Shown: positions 18,905 to 28,018, counted from the stretch's first letter. The stretch is 64,000 nt of DNA from an uncultured Oceanisphaera sp. (GCF_947495715.1 NZ_CANLZU010000010.1:1-64000), one strand, 5' to 3'. Numbers and translations are program-made. Notes: generated from the sequence alone by a model not told the origin.

Positions 18905-19255
18905 ATGACCATCAAACTCTACGGCATCAAAAACTGTGACACCGTCAAGAAGGCCCGCAAGTGGCTGGATCAACACGGCATCGAATATCGCTTCGTCGAT
19001 CACAGAGCCGACGGTCTGGACCCGGCCGAGCTGCAACACTGGCTGGAACAACTCGGCTGGGAGCAGGTGCTCAACAAAAGAGGCACCACCTATCGCGCCC
19101 TGTCGGACGCCGACAAGGCCAGCCTGGGCCCGGACACCGCCGCCGCCCTGCTACAGGCGCAGCCGGCGATGATCAAACGACCGCTGCTGGTGCTGGACGA
19201 CGAGCTGCACCTGGGCTTCAAACCCGAACTGTATTCCCGCCTCTTCAATAAGTAA
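18905..19255 (+). CDS. yffB: ArsC/Spx-family reductase-like protein YffB
   Basis: A 116-residue thioredoxin-fold protein of the ArsC/Spx group, starting MTIKLYGIKNCDTVKKARKW. It has a single active-site-type cysteine (C11), as in YffB, which is related to glutathione-dependent arsenate reductases but whose substrate is not established. The start at 18905 has an AGGA 8 bases upstream; the open frame runs further 5' without resemblance. It lies 23 bp before dapE on the same strand, the same neighbour as in E. coli. The 293 bp between this gene and the diguanylate cyclase start, a divergent intergenic space, shows no other gene. Confidence 0.92.
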   Translation: MTIKLYGIKNCDTVKKARKWLDQHGIEYRFVDHRADGLDPAELQHWLEQLGWEQVLNKRGTTYRALSDADKASLGPDTAAALLQAQPAMIKRPLLVLDDELHLGFKPELYSRLFNK

Positions 19256-19278
19256 CCGATAAGTAATCAAGGATTAGA

Positions 19279-20412
19279 ATGACTGACTCTGCCGTGCTGG
19301 CCCTGACCCGGGACCTGATTAACCGCCCCTCCGTCACCCCCGAAGACGAAGGCTGCCAGGAGCTGATGGGCGCCCGCCTCAAGGCGCTGGGCTTTGAACT
19401 GGAAACCATGGTGTTTGAAGACACCACCAATCTGTGGGCCCGCCGGGGCAGCGAAGGGCCGCTGTTCTGTTTCGCCGGTCATACCGATGTGGTGCCGCCC
19501 GGCCCGCTGGATCAGTGGCACACACCGCCATTTGAAGCCACCGACATCGACGGTTACCTGCACGGCCGGGGCGCCGCCGACATGAAAGGGTCGCTGGCGG
19601 CCATGATCGTCGCCACCGAACGCTTTGTTGCCGCGAACCCGGATCACCAGGGCTCCATCGCCTTTCTGATCACCAGCGATGAGGAAGGCCCCTTCATCAA
19701 CGGCACTACCCGGGTCATCGACACCCTGGAAGCCCGCAACGAAAAAATCACCTGGTGTCTGGTGGGCGAGCCCTCCTCCACCCATGAGGTGGGTGACGTG
19801 GTCAAGAACGGCCGTCGTGGCTCCCTTACCGGTGATCTGGTGGTCAAGGGTACCCAGGGCCATGTGGCTTATCCGCATCTGGCCGACAACCCGGTGCACA
19901 AGGCGGCCCCGGCCCTGACCGAGCTGGCCAATACGGTATGGGATCACGGCAACGACTATTTCCCGCCCACCAGCTTCCAGATTGCCAACGTGCAGGCCGG
20001 CACCGGGGCCTCCAACGTGATTCCGGGCGAGTTCAAGGTACAGTTCAACTTCCGCTTCAGCACCGAGCTGAACGAAGACACCATCAAGGCCCGGGTGCAC
20101 AGCCTGCTCGACGCCCACGGCCTGGACTACCACATCGACTGGCTGCTCAACGGCAAGCCCTTCCTCACCGACAAGGGGAATCTGGTGCAGGCCACCGTGG
20201 AGGCCATCAAGGCGGTCAAGCATCAGGAGCCGGCCCTGCTCACCACCGGCGGCACCTCCGACGGTCGCTTCATCGCCCAGACCGGCGCCCAGGTAGTGGA
20301 ACTCGGCCCGGTCAATGCCACCATTCACAAGCTCAACGAATGTGTGAAAATTGCCGATCTGGAACTGCTTACCGACATGTACGAAGGCATTCTGGACCGT
20401 CTGCTGGCATGA
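19279..20412 (+). CDS. dapE: Succinyl-diaminopimelate desuccinylase
   Basis: DapE removes succinate from N-succinyl-LL-diaminopimelate, making LL-DAP for lysine and peptidoglycan. The 377-residue M20-family dizinc hydrolase shows H68 and D70 in [12 protein letters not shown], the bridging aspartate in [10 protein letters not shown], the catalytic and metal glutamates in SDEEGPF, and a late histidine in [11 protein letters not shown]. Its TGA overlaps the ATG of the M15 peptidase gene (ATGA). The window also carries dapA and dapB, so three steps of the DAP pathway are present at separate loci. Confidence 0.97.
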   Translation: MTDSAVLALTRDLINRPSVTPEDEGCQELMGARLKALGFELETMVFEDTTNLWARRGSEGPLFCFAGHTDVVPPGPLDQWHTPPFEATDIDGYLHGRGAADMKGSLAAMIVATERFVAANPDHQGSIAFLITSDEEGPFINGTTRVIDTLEARNEKITWCLVGEPSSTHEVGDVVKNGRRGSLTGDLVVKGTQGHVAYPHLADNPVHKAAPALTELANTVWDHGNDYFPPTSFQIANVQAGTGASNVIPGEFKVQFNFRFSTELNEDTIKARVHSLLDAHGLDYHIDWLLNGKPFLTDKGNLVQATVEAIKAVKHQEPALLTTGGTSDGRFIAQTGAQVVELGPVNATIHKLNECVKIADLELLTDMYEGILDRLLA

Positions 20413-21080
20413 ACCCGCTCTGCCTGCTGGGGCTGAACGACGCTCATCTGGTGGCGCTGAACGAGCCGGGCCACCGGCTGCAGGCTGAAGCCAGAGACGC
20501 CTTTATGGCCATGCAGGCGGCGGCGACCGAGGCCGGTTTTCAGCTGATGCCGGCCTCGAGCTTTCGCAGCTTCGAGCGCCAGCTGGCCATCTGGAACGGC
20601 AAGTTCGAGGGCAAGCGACCGCTGCTGGATGCCGACAGCCAACCGCTGAATGCGCTGGCTTTGAGCGAGCCCGAGCGTATACTCGCCATTCTGCACTGGA
20701 GCGCCCTGCCCGGCACCAGCCGTCATCACTGGGGCACGGATCTGGATATTTACGACCCGACTCTGCTGCCCGCGGATAAAAAGCTGCAGCTTGAGCCCTG
20801 GGAGTATGAGCCGGACGGGTATTTTTATCCGCTCAGCCAGTGGCTGGCCGCCAACATGGGCCGCTTCGGCTTTTACCGGCCCTTTGCCCAGAACCGCGGC
20901 GGCGTGGCCATGGAGCCCTGGCACCTCAGCTACCGCCCGCTGGCCGAAGGCTGCGCCAGCCAGCTGACCCCCTCATTGGTGGCCGAGGCCTTGCGGCTGC
21001 AGCCAGTGGCGGGAAAAAAGCATATCCTTAAACAACTGAACGAGATTTTCGCCCGTTACATCACCACTACCGAGGATTAA
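20409..21080 (+). CDS. M15-family D-alanyl-D-alanine carboxypeptidase (VanY/LdcB-like)
   Basis: A 223-residue cytoplasmic or non-classically located protein (no signal peptide) of the M15B zinc peptidase fold. Visible: SSFRSFERQ (the substrate-binding SxxR region, ~56-64), [13 protein letters not shown] with the zinc-binding H and D (~106-118), and EPWHLSYRP with catalytic Glu and third zinc His (~178). Such enzymes trim D-Ala or LD bonds of peptidoglycan peptides. The ATGA overlap with dapE ties it to diaminopimelate metabolism by expression. The start is fixed by the overlap. Confidence 0.88.
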   Translation: MNPLCLLGLNDAHLVALNEPGHRLQAEARDAFMAMQAAATEAGFQLMPASSFRSFERQLAIWNGKFEGKRPLLDADSQPLNALALSEPERILAILHWSALPGTSRHHWGTDLDIYDPTLLPADKKLQLEPWEYEPDGYFYPLSQWLAANMGRFGFYRPFAQNRGGVAMEPWHLSYRPLAEGCASQLTPSLVAEALRLQPVAGKKHILKQLNEIFARYITTTED

Positions 21081-21083
21081 GCC

Positions 21084-21317
21084 ATGAGCACCTGGCTCTG
21101 GATTGCCCTGCCGTTATTGTTTGTCGTCGGCCTTTTTGTCGGCGCGCTCAAGGACACCAAGCAGATTGAAAAGTCGGTCAAGAAAAACCGCGACAAGATG
21201 AACCTGAAAGACTGGGACACCGAAGAAAGCAAGAAAGACGACTGGGGTGTGCCCCCCGGCAGCTACCACCCGAATGATGAAAACAAGAAGAAAGAAGACG
21301 ACACGAGCAAGGATTAA
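21084..21317 (+). CDS. Small single-span membrane protein, YpfN-like
   Basis: A 77-residue protein with one N-terminal membrane helix (~4-23, LWIALPLLFVVGLFVGALKD) and a highly charged lysine/aspartate-rich cytoplasmic tail including DWDTEESKKDDWGVPP. In E. coli the gene after dapE is ypfN (UPF0370), a protein of the same size, topology and acidic tryptophan-containing tail, so I call it YpfN-like from position and architecture. Function unknown. It begins 3 bp after the peptidase stop and ends the yffB-dapE-M15 transcription unit. Confidence 0.7.
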   Translation: MSTWLWIALPLLFVVGLFVGALKDTKQIEKSVKKNRDKMNLKDWDTEESKKDDWGVPPGSYHPNDENKKKEDDTSKD

Positions 21318-21415
21318 TATGTTCGCCTGTCATGTAGGATCGATTTCAATCGACCAACGGGCTATCAGGTAATATCAATCCCAGTAATGATTTGGTCATA
21401 TTGAGGCCCCAGACC

Positions 21416-21765
21416 AGAGGCAACACAGCCGCCTCCCACGACACGCTACGGAAAATGACACTCATTGTTTCTGCCTGCTGCAAACATTCACTGGATGTTC
21501 GGTCAGTCAGAAACAATTCGTCTCGGCGAGACGAGCTCGCCCCATGTAAGCTCGGACATGCCATCCCTGGCATGTCACGGTCGTGGGAGCCGTTCTCTGT
21601 TACCTCTACTTGAACACCGAGTTGCCCGAAGACGGTGCCAACAGGTGACTCTGCAGCATCAAGGAGGATAAAGGGATCTGCTCAGCCGACCTTCTGTTTC
21701 AGGGATGAAACAGAGAGCGTACATGGATGTATTCACAGCGTGTCGGCGGAGCGGGCCCTTTGTCC
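21416..21765. repeat. Nested-palindrome intergenic repeat, copy B (two modules)
   Basis: This fills the gap between two convergent genes. Module B1 (21416-21607, minus strand) has outer arms AGAGGCAACA/CTCTGTTACCTCT and CTCCCACGAC/GTCGTGGGAG and the inner hairpin GACATGCCA-GGGA-TGGCATGTC. Its second hairpin is interrupted after TTACATGG by a ~90-bp sub-element (21449-21541) also present in copy F. Module B2 (21665-21765, plus strand) has the outer stem AGGATAAAGGG/CCCTTTGTCCT and GCCGAC/GTCGGC around CTGTTTCA-GGGA-TGAAACAG and TACA-TGGA-TGTA. The linker ACACCGAGTTGCCCG through GCAGCATCAAGGAGGA is the family linker. Confidence 0.9.
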
Positions 21766-21793
21766 TACATGCTGACGTTTAGCCAACAACCAA

Positions 21794-24142
21794 TCAAAAC
21801 AACCCGAGTTGCTGGCCAATCAAGGCATCGAAACTCAGGCCTGCGAAAGGCAGTATGGCGTCGGCCACCGGCTTGAGCTGGCGGTCGACGTAATGCTGAT
21901 AATCGATGGCCGACGTCCGGTATTCCAGCGGCTCGGGGCCATTCACCGTGATCAGATAACGGATCACCCCCTTCTGCTGATAACGTAACGGCACGCCTCG
22001 CCGGGCATTGTGCTCGTCCGCCAGCCGTGCCGCCCGCACCTGGGGTGGCTGTGACTTCACATACTGGGCCAATGGCCGACGCAGGCGCTTGCGATACACC
22101 AGCTCGGCATCCCGTTCTCCGGCCAGGGTCTGTGCCAGGGTCTGGCGAATGAAATCGCTCGGATCCAGATCGTCGAATACCAGCCGGTACAGCTCGGTCT
22201 GAAACTGCTGCGCCAGCGGCGTCCAGTCGGAACGCACCGTCTCCAGCCCCTTGAACACCAGCTCGCTTTCACCCTTTTTGATGCTCAAGCCCGCATAACG
22301 CTTCTTGGAGCCCTGCTCCTGGCCGCGAATGGTCGGCATCAGAAAACGGGCAAAATAGCGTTCGAACTGCAATTCGAGGCAGCTGTCCAGCTGCAGCTCC
22401 GTGGCCAGTTGCTGCCGCCACCGGTCGGTCATCAGGGTCGCCAGCCGCTGGCCTTCCCCGCTGGCGGTGTCTTCATCGTGATGGCCGGTCAACAGTACAA
22501 ACACCGAGTCGGTATCGCCGTAGATCACCTCGTGGCCCTCGGCTTCGATCCAGCGGGCGGTCTGCTGCATGATCTCGTGGCCGCGCAGGGTAATGGACGA
22601 CGCCAGCCGGGTATCGTAAAAGCGACAACCGCCGGAGCCCAGCACGCCGTAAAAGGAGTTCATCAGTATCTTGATCGCCTGGGAGCGCGGTGCATCCCGC
22701 TCGCGCTTGGCCTGATCCCGCTCTTGCCACAATCGCTCGATAATGGCCGGCAGAAAGTGCCGCCGGCGGGAAAATCGCGCCCCGCGAAATCCGGGAATGG
22801 CGTCGTCTTCTTTCAGCCCCAGTACCAGCCCCAGCGGATCGATTCTGAAGGTGCGAATAATGGCCGGATACAGGCTCTTGAAGTCCAGTACCAGCACATG
22901 ACGGTAGAGCCCGGGCCGGGAGTCCATCACATAACCGCCGGGGCTGGCCAGGCCGCCACCGGCGGGCAGATTGGGCGCCACAAAGCCGGCCCGATGCAGG
23001 TGCGGCAGATAGACCTGAGTAAAGGCCGCCGCCGAGCCGCCGACCCGATCCAGCTCCAGCCCGGTGAGCTGGCTGCGCAGCCGCAGAAAGTCGAGCAACC
23101 GGGTGTGTTCGAAAATGTCCCACACCAGGCGGCAGTCTTCCAGGTTGTAGGCGGCAAGCTTCGGCTTGTTGTGGCGAAAGTCCCGGGTGATGGCCGCCAG
23201 CCGGTGCTCCACGTCTTCGGTCTGTTTGCCCCGTCCCAGCAACTGGCGAGACACCGACTCCAGGCTGAAGCTGTCGAACTGGTAACAGGCGGTCTTGAGC
23301 GCCTCGATGCCGTCTATCGCCACCCGCCCCGGCAGGGTCAGAAACACCTGTCCGGTATAGCTCGACTCCCGCAGAAACGCCGCCTCGCCACCCCGCCCCA
23401 AGCGCAGCCTGAGCCCGTGCAGCGCCGCCCGCTGCAGCAACAATCTAAAGTCAAAACCGACCAGATTCCAGCCGATGATAATATCCGGATCGTGACGGCT
23501 CAGCGCCTGCTCCAGGGCTTTCAACAGCGCCGGTTCGTCCGCCACCCACTGCATATCGGTCTCTGCGGGCTCGGGTTTGCCTATCATCAACACTCGCGCC
23601 AGCCCCTCGCCGTAGAGACCGATGGAATAGAGCTCGCCCCGGCCCGAGCATTCGATGTCGAGCGACAACACTCGAAAGCGAGGGCTCCAGTCGCCGGGTT
23701 TGAGCCTGGCCCGGCTGAACTGGCGATAACCGACGGCCGCTTGAGGTTGCCCGATAAAGTCGACCGAGCCACGGATGAAGCGGCTGAGCAGAAAACGCTC
23801 GTGCAGCCGCAGATCGTCTTCAAACACGCCGATGCCGTCACGGCGCAAGCACTCAGCGGCGGCCCTGTGTTCGGCCATGGTGGCAAAATAGAGCACCGCC
23901 ACCGGTTGATACTCCAGGGTCTGCAAACCGGGCTCGGCCCATTGATAGCCGATGCCGGCCTGCGCCAGACTCTGTGCCACCGCCTCCCGCCGCTCGGTCG
24001 GCACCATCAACAGCGGCCGTTCGCCGGACAGCAGCAAGCGCACCGGCCCCTGTCCGGTACAGAGCCAGTAGATGATTTCGGTGCTGCCGGCCCGATCACG
24101 GCTGTGCCGGGTCAGGATAAAGCCCTGCTCGATGTCGGTCAT
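21794..24142 (-). CDS. polB: DNA polymerase II (family B)
   Basis: An SOS-associated repair polymerase with proofreading, 782 residues. Exonuclease motifs: Exo I LSLDIECSG, Exo II GWNLVGFDFRLLLQ, Exo III YNLEDCRLVWD. Polymerase motifs: A in LDFKSLYPAIIRTF (DxxSLYP), B in KILMNSFYGVLGS, C in YGDTDSVFV. All catalytic acids are present, so it should be active. In E. coli polB is LexA-controlled; I searched the ~130 bp upstream by eye for a CTGT-N8-ACAG palindrome and saw none. A GTGAGGG tandem array lies 27 bp upstream of its start. Confidence 0.97.
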   Translation of the reverse strand: MTDIEQGFILTRHSRDRAGSTEIIYWLCTGQGPVRLLLSGERPLLMVPTERREAVAQSLAQAGIGYQWAEPGLQTLEYQPVAVLYFATMAEHRAAAECLRRDGIGVFEDDLRLHERFLLSRFIRGSVDFIGQPQAAVGYRQFSRARLKPGDWSPRFRVLSLDIECSGRGELYSIGLYGEGLARVLMIGKPEPAETDMQWVADEPALLKALEQALSRHDPDIIIGWNLVGFDFRLLLQRAALHGLRLRLGRGGEAAFLRESSYTGQVFLTLPGRVAIDGIEALKTACYQFDSFSLESVSRQLLGRGKQTEDVEHRLAAITRDFRHNKPKLAAYNLEDCRLVWDIFEHTRLLDFLRLRSQLTGLELDRVGGSAAAFTQVYLPHLHRAGFVAPNLPAGGGLASPGGYVMDSRPGLYRHVLVLDFKSLYPAIIRTFRIDPLGLVLGLKEDDAIPGFRGARFSRRRHFLPAIIERLWQERDQAKRERDAPRSQAIKILMNSFYGVLGSGGCRFYDTRLASSITLRGHEIMQQTARWIEAEGHEVIYGDTDSVFVLLTGHHDEDTASGEGQRLATLMTDRWRQQLATELQLDSCLELQFERYFARFLMPTIRGQEQGSKKRYAGLSIKKGESELVFKGLETVRSDWTPLAQQFQTELYRLVFDDLDPSDFIRQTLAQTLAGERDAELVYRKRLRRPLAQYVKSQPPQVRAARLADEHNARRGVPLRYQQKGVIRYLITVNGPEPLEYRTSAIDYQHYVDRQLKPVADAILPFAGLSFDALIGQQLGLF

Positions 24143-24168
24143 GGCGGCATTATACCCATTAAGGGAAC

Positions 24169-24202
24169 GTGAGGGGTGAGGGGTGAGGGGTGAGGAGTGA
24201 GG
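24169..24202. repeat. Heptamer tandem array (GTGAGGG), ~4.9 units
   Basis: Units GTGAGGG x3, then GTGAGGA and GTGAGG, directly head to tail, between the bamC 3' end and the polB start. It belongs to the same family as arrays after ruvX, purU and yfbR, but no inverted partner array is seen nearby. Confidence 0.9.
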
Positions 24203-24215
24203 TATTTAGTTAAAC

Positions 24216-24247
24216 ATGACAGGCCCCGTCGATACGGGGCCTGTCAT
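24216..24247 (-). terminator. 14-bp perfect hairpin after bamC
   Basis: ATGACAGGCCCCGT pairs perfectly with ACGGGGCCTGTCAT over a CGAT loop, 24 bp past the bamC stop. There is no T run on the minus strand, so it may be a weak terminator or an RNA 3'-end stabiliser. Confidence 0.65.
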
Positions 24248-24270
24248 ATTGGAGCAAAGCCGGTCAGGGC

Positions 24271-25284
24271 TTAGCGGATCAGGTCGGTGCGCTGAAAGGC
24301 ATCGCCCAGGGTGCGCGCCAGCTGGCTCAGAATGTCGGCAGACACCGGCGTCTTGTTCTTGTCGCTCAGGGTGATGCTGCTTTGCTCGCCCAGATCGCCG
24401 AGCTGAATACGATATTGCTGCTCGGGAATATCCAGTGCCGGCAGCCCCAGATCGCGCCACTTGCCCTTGCTCAGGCCGTCGAATTCCACATCGACATAGC
24501 CCAATGCCTGCTGGCGGTTGGTCAGATCGAAGCCAAGCTTGGGCAGCAGGGTAACCAGTCGTTTCCAGCTTCTGTCGTAGCCTTCATCGGTCAGCAAGCG
24601 GCCTTCCGCTTGATCCAGTGTTAGCTGAATCGGGCTGCGATCCAGCAGATCCTGCTGCTTGGTCAGCGCACGCTGATACGACAGCGAGAAGGCATTCAGC
24701 ATGGCCGCTTCCGCCCGTTGCCGATCCTGCGTCAGCTGGGCATCGGCCCCCTCGGCGCTCACCTGCACGGCCACCGCGCGGCGCACCGCATCCGGCACCA
24801 GCTGCCAGCTGAATTGCTGCTGTGCGTTGCCGATGGCCCGACCATCGCTGCGCCAGCCCTGAGCGGTCTGGCTGAATTCGGCTTTCTGCCCCTTGAAGAA
24901 GGCGGCCAGCGCCTGGCTCAGCTCTTGTTCCAGAGGCTGATCCAGCCGTTGCTGATAAAACCAGAGACCACTACCGATGTCGCTGTCCATCGCTTCGGTA
25001 CCACGTACCAGTGGCAGCACCTGGGTCGGCGGGCGCACGTCTACCGCCTTGCCGGTCACGCCGCCAATAACGCCCTGGGTCGGAGCCGGAATCACATATT
25101 CGCTGTTGAATTCCGGTGCTTCCAGTCCGGCCGGGATCAGCAAGGGCGTGGTTCTGAGCTTGGCATCCTGGTAGTCAAACCCCCGGTTTGCCTGCGCTCG
25201 GGTTTCGGGATTGCTGCAGCCGGCCAGTACACTCATGGCCAGCAGGCTTAATACTATTTTTTTTGAATTCAACGTTTTATCCAC
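24271..25284 (-). CDS. bamC: Outer membrane protein assembly factor BamC (lipoprotein)
   Basis: A lipoprotein of the BAM complex that inserts beta-barrel proteins. The N-terminal signal ([20 protein letters not shown]) ends in a lipobox with C23 in LAGC. The mature region starts with an unstructured BamD-binding stretch ([28 protein letters not shown]) and continues into two helix-grip domains. The 337 residues are normal for the family. The start overlaps the dapA stop by 8 bp, so they form an operon, as in E. coli dapA-bamC. Confidence 0.93.
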   Translation of the reverse strand: MDKTLNSKKIVLSLLAMSVLAGCSNPETRAQANRGFDYQDAKLRTTPLLIPAGLEAPEFNSEYVIPAPTQGVIGGVTGKAVDVRPPTQVLPLVRGTEAMDSDIGSGLWFYQQRLDQPLEQELSQALAAFFKGQKAEFSQTAQGWRSDGRAIGNAQQQFSWQLVPDAVRRAVAVQVSAEGADAQLTQDRQRAEAAMLNAFSLSYQRALTKQQDLLDRSPIQLTLDQAEGRLLTDEGYDRSWKRLVTLLPKLGFDLTNRQQALGYVDVEFDGLSKGKWRDLGLPALDIPEQQYRIQLGDLGEQSSITLSDKNKTPVSADILSQLARTLGDAFQRTDLIR

Positions 25285-26164
25285 GCCCTGTTAACTCCGC
25301 TTTAAGTAACGCTTCCCTTACCTGTTCCTTCCCCGACGCATTCAGGGGGATCAAGGGCAAACGCGGCATTGAGGTGTCGATGAGCCCGAGTTCGGCACAG
25401 GCCCACTTCACCGGTATGGGATTGGTATCACAAAACAAATGCTGATGCAGCGGCAACAGACGTTGGTTGATCACTTCAGCCTGCGCCCAGTCGCCGACCA
25501 GCGCGGCCCTAAACAGGGCAGCCATGTCGGCCGCCGCCACATTGGCGGTGACCGAAATCACGCCATGACCGCCCAGACGAACAAAATCCAGCGCCAGATG
25601 ATCATCGCCGCTGAACAACAGAAAATCGTCACCACAACAATGTTTGAGCTCGCTGACCCGATCGAGACGTCCGCTGGCATCCTTGATGCCGATTACCGGC
25701 CCCAGTTCCGCCAGTCGTCCCGCCGTTTCCGGCAACAGATCGCAACCGGTACGACCGGGCACATTGTAAAGCAGCTGCGGCAAATCACAGGCCTCGGTAA
25801 TGGCGGAGTAATGCGCCAGCAAACCGGCCTGTGACGGTTTGTTGTAATAGGGCGTCACCGACAGCCCTGCCGATACGCCCATATCTGCCATGGCCTGGCT
25901 CAGCCGAATAGCCTGGCGGGTATTGTTGGAGCCACAGCCGCCAATCACCGGAATGCGGCCATTGGCAAATTCGATCACCCGACGCACCACCTCAAGGTGT
26001 TCGTCGGTACTCAGGGTCGGCGACTCGCCGGTGGTGCCCATGGCGGCGATGGCCGCCGTACCGCTGGCCACATGATAATCCACCAGTCGCTTCAGGCTGT
26101 CGTTATCGACCTCGCCCGCCGCCGTCATCGGCGTAATCAGTGCCACTATGCTACCGCTGAACAT
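25277..26164 (-). CDS. dapA: 4-hydroxy-tetrahydrodipicolinate synthase
   Basis: DapA condenses pyruvate with aspartate semialdehyde, the first committed step to lysine and DAP. The 295-residue TIM barrel has the substrate motif GTTGESPTL (~44-52), the catalytic tyrosine in [16 protein letters not shown], and the Schiff-base lysine in VIGIKDASG. It is divergent from gcvR-bcp across ~130 bp and is followed by bamC, reproducing the E. coli arrangement. Confidence 0.97.
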   Translation of the reverse strand: MFSGSIVALITPMTAAGEVDNDSLKRLVDYHVASGTAAIAAMGTTGESPTLSTDEHLEVVRRVIEFANGRIPVIGGCGSNNTRQAIRLSQAMADMGVSAGLSVTPYYNKPSQAGLLAHYSAITEACDLPQLLYNVPGRTGCDLLPETAGRLAELGPVIGIKDASGRLDRVSELKHCCGDDFLLFSGDDHLALDFVRLGGHGVISVTANVAAADMAALFRAALVGDWAQAEVINQRLLPLHQHLFCDTNPIPVKWACAELGLIDTSMPRLPLIPLNASGKEQVREALLKAELTGRG

Positions 26165-26295
26165 AGTAAATTCCGTTAAGGATCAAGAGCGGCTATGGTA
26201 GTGGCGCCCCCTTCGGAATACAAGAGAGGCGCTGGAGCCCCTTGCTATTTGTGCTACCATGGCGCCCTCTTCCACCGACCTTTTCGGATAGCCAG

Positions 26296-26823
26296 ATGAC
26301 GCATCATCTTGTGGTCACCGCCATTGGTGAAAACAGAGCCGGCATCGTGAACGAAGTGGCGCGCCAGGTCACCGACTGCGGCTGCAATATCGTCGACAGC
26401 CGTCTCGGCATCTTCGGCAACGAGTTCACCTTTATCCTGTTGCTGTCCGGCAGCTGGAACCAGATCACCCGACTCGAGACCACACTGCCACTGTTTGGCC
26501 AGAGTCAGGCCCTGATCACCATGATGAAGCGCACCCAGGTGCTGAGCCAGCCGAGCTATGCCCTCAGCGCCGACGTGGAGCTGGTGGTGGCCGACCGTCC
26601 CGGCATCGTTAACCGCTGCACCCAGTTTTTCAGCGACCGGGGCTGGGATATTCAGGCGATGCAGAGCCAGACCCTCACCGGCGCCGAGTCCGGTCAGTTT
26701 CAGGCGCATTTTCAGCTTAACCTGCCCGAGCAGCTGATCGACAGCGAAGCCGAAGACGCCGTCGATTGCCTGTGCCGCGAGCTGGAATGCGAACGACACA
26801 GCCTTCGCCTCAAACGCAAATAA
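26296..26823 (+). CDS. gcvR: Glycine cleavage system transcriptional repressor GcvR
   Basis: A 175-residue protein made of two ACT domains (~4-75, ITAIGENRAGIVNEVARQV; ~92-165, VVADRPGIVNRCTQFFSDRG). In E. coli GcvR binds GcvA and represses gcvTHP when glycine is low. The start at 26296 (MTHHLVVTAIGENRAG) was chosen because the family begins here; an open frame extends 18 codons further with no resemblance. It lies 17 bp before bcp and divergent from dapA. Confidence 0.93.
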   Translation: MTHHLVVTAIGENRAGIVNEVARQVTDCGCNIVDSRLGIFGNEFTFILLLSGSWNQITRLETTLPLFGQSQALITMMKRTQVLSQPSYALSADVELVVADRPGIVNRCTQFFSDRGWDIQAMQSQTLTGAESGQFQAHFQLNLPEQLIDSEAEDAVDCLCRELECERHSLRLKRK

Positions 26824-26840
26824 TTTCAAGGAGTTCGTCG

Positions 26841-27305
26841 ATGACCTATTTACCCGCAGGCAGCCCCGCCCCTTCTTTTACCCTGCATGATCAGAACGAC
26901 AAACCGGTCAGCCTGGCCGACTTCAGCGGCAAAAAAGTACTGGTGTATTTTTATCCCAAGGCGATGACCCCGGGCTGCAAGGTACAGGCCTGCGGCCTGC
27001 GTGACAGCCAGGCCGAACTTGAGCAGAAAAATGTAGTGGTGCTGGGCATCAGCCCGGATCCGGTGGCCCGGCTGAAGAAATTCGAGGAAAAAGACGCGCT
27101 CAACTTCACCCTGTTGTCCGACGAAGACCACGCCGTGGCCGACGCCTTCGGGGTATGGGGTCTGAAAAAATTCATGGGCAAGGAATACGACGGTATTCAC
27201 CGCATCAGCTTTCTGATCGACGAGTCCGGCACCGTGACCAAGGTGTTCGACAAGTTCAAGACCAAGGATCACCATCAGGTGGTGATGGATTACCTGGAAA
27301 GCTAA
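26841..27305 (+). CDS. bcp: Thioredoxin-dependent peroxiredoxin Bcp (PrxQ)
   Basis: A 154-residue peroxiredoxin reducing H2O2 and organic peroxides with thioredoxin. The active-site stretch FYPKAMTPGCKVQACGLRD holds the peroxidatic and resolving cysteines five residues apart, the 2-Cys atypical Bcp pattern. The residue after the first cysteine is Lys where Thr is usual in E. coli-type Bcp. An AAGGAG ribosome site precedes the ATG. It is cotranscribed with gcvR, as in enterobacteria. Confidence 0.96.
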   Translation: MTYLPAGSPAPSFTLHDQNDKPVSLADFSGKKVLVYFYPKAMTPGCKVQACGLRDSQAELEQKNVVVLGISPDPVARLKKFEEKDALNFTLLSDEDHAVADAFGVWGLKKFMGKEYDGIHRISFLIDESGTVTKVFDKFKTKDHHQVVMDYLES

Positions 27306-27349
27306 TCAGCTGTAAGCCTGTCTTTGGTCACCCATCGGCTTGCGGAATA

Positions 27350-27530
27350 AAGAGGCAACCCTGTTGCCTCTTCTTGACGTCCGAGTTAGCTGTTGGCATC
27401 ACCAGCAGCCGACGCCAAAGCTTCAAGGAGGACCAAGGGATCTGCTCGGCCGATCATCCGCGCCACGGATGGCGCGGTTGAGCCTACAAGGATGTATTCA
27501 CGGCGAGTCGGCGGAGCTGGCCCTTGGTCC
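27350..27530. repeat. Nested-palindrome intergenic repeat, copy C (minimal module 1 plus full module 2)
   Basis: Module C1 (27350-27372) is reduced to the outermost arm only, AAGAGGCAAC-CCT-GTTGCCTCTT, as if the inside had been deleted. Module C2 (27430-27530, plus strand) is complete: outer GGACCAAGGG/CCCTTGGTCC and GCCGA/TCGGC, inner CCGCGCCA-CGGA-TGGCGCGG and TACA-AGGA-TGTA. The last hairpin matches the CsrA selection consensus RUACARGGAUGU except for its first base. It lies between convergent bcp and the YeeE pair. Confidence 0.9.
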
Positions 27531-27596
27531 GATATGTAAACATGAGCCACAAAACACAGCTGTTTACCTGCTCTGGATTTATAACCAAGAAACCAC

Positions 27597-28016
27597 TTAA
27601 AGCCGTATTTTCACTTTCCCCACCAGCCAGAAACCGGTAATCATGGCAGCGATGAAAACGCCGGCCTGCCATTGCAGGCTGGCACCCAGCGCCAGGGCGG
27701 GCCCCGGACAGATACCCGCCAGCCCCCAGCCAATGCCAAACAACAGAGCCCCCACCACCAGGCGCTTATCGATAAGCGGCGCCGGCACCCTGGGCAGTTC
27801 GGTGCCCAGCGCACACTGGCTGCGCCCTGTTCGGCGCCACAGCCAGTAGCCGGGGGCAAACACCGCCAGCGCCCCGCCCATCACCAGCGCCAGGCTGGGG
27901 TCCCAGTCGCCAAACAGATTAAGAAATCCCTGTACCTTGGTGGGATCGACCATACCGGAGACAACCAGGCCCAGCCCGAACAAGCCGCCCGACAGCAGTG
28001 CAATCAATAGCAACAT
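27597..28016 (-). CDS. YeeE/YedE half-transporter, second component
   Basis: A 139-residue membrane protein with about four helices (MLLLIALLSGGLFGLGLVVS, then ALVMGGALAVFAPGYWLW, then GALLFGIGWGLAGICPGPAL, then GVFIAAMITGFWLVGKV). The GIGWGLAGICPGPA stretch is the conserved cysteine signature of YeeE/YedE proteins, which carry thiosulfate or related sulphur compounds. The start at 28016 is just 2 bp after the stop of the upstream half; the frame runs on 34 codons upstream without resemblance. The two halves together equal one full-length YeeE-type protein. Confidence 0.88.
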   Translation of the reverse strand: MLLLIALLSGGLFGLGLVVSGMVDPTKVQGFLNLFGDWDPSLALVMGGALAVFAPGYWLWRRTGRSQCALGTELPRVPAPLIDKRLVVGALLFGIGWGLAGICPGPALALGASLQWQAGVFIAAMITGFWLVGKVKIRL

Positions 28017-28018
28017 GG

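Noticed and set aside
24143-24270. LexA operator upstream of polB
   Set aside because: No CTGT-N8-ACAG palindrome found by eye; only a GTGAGGG array and the bamC hairpin are present.
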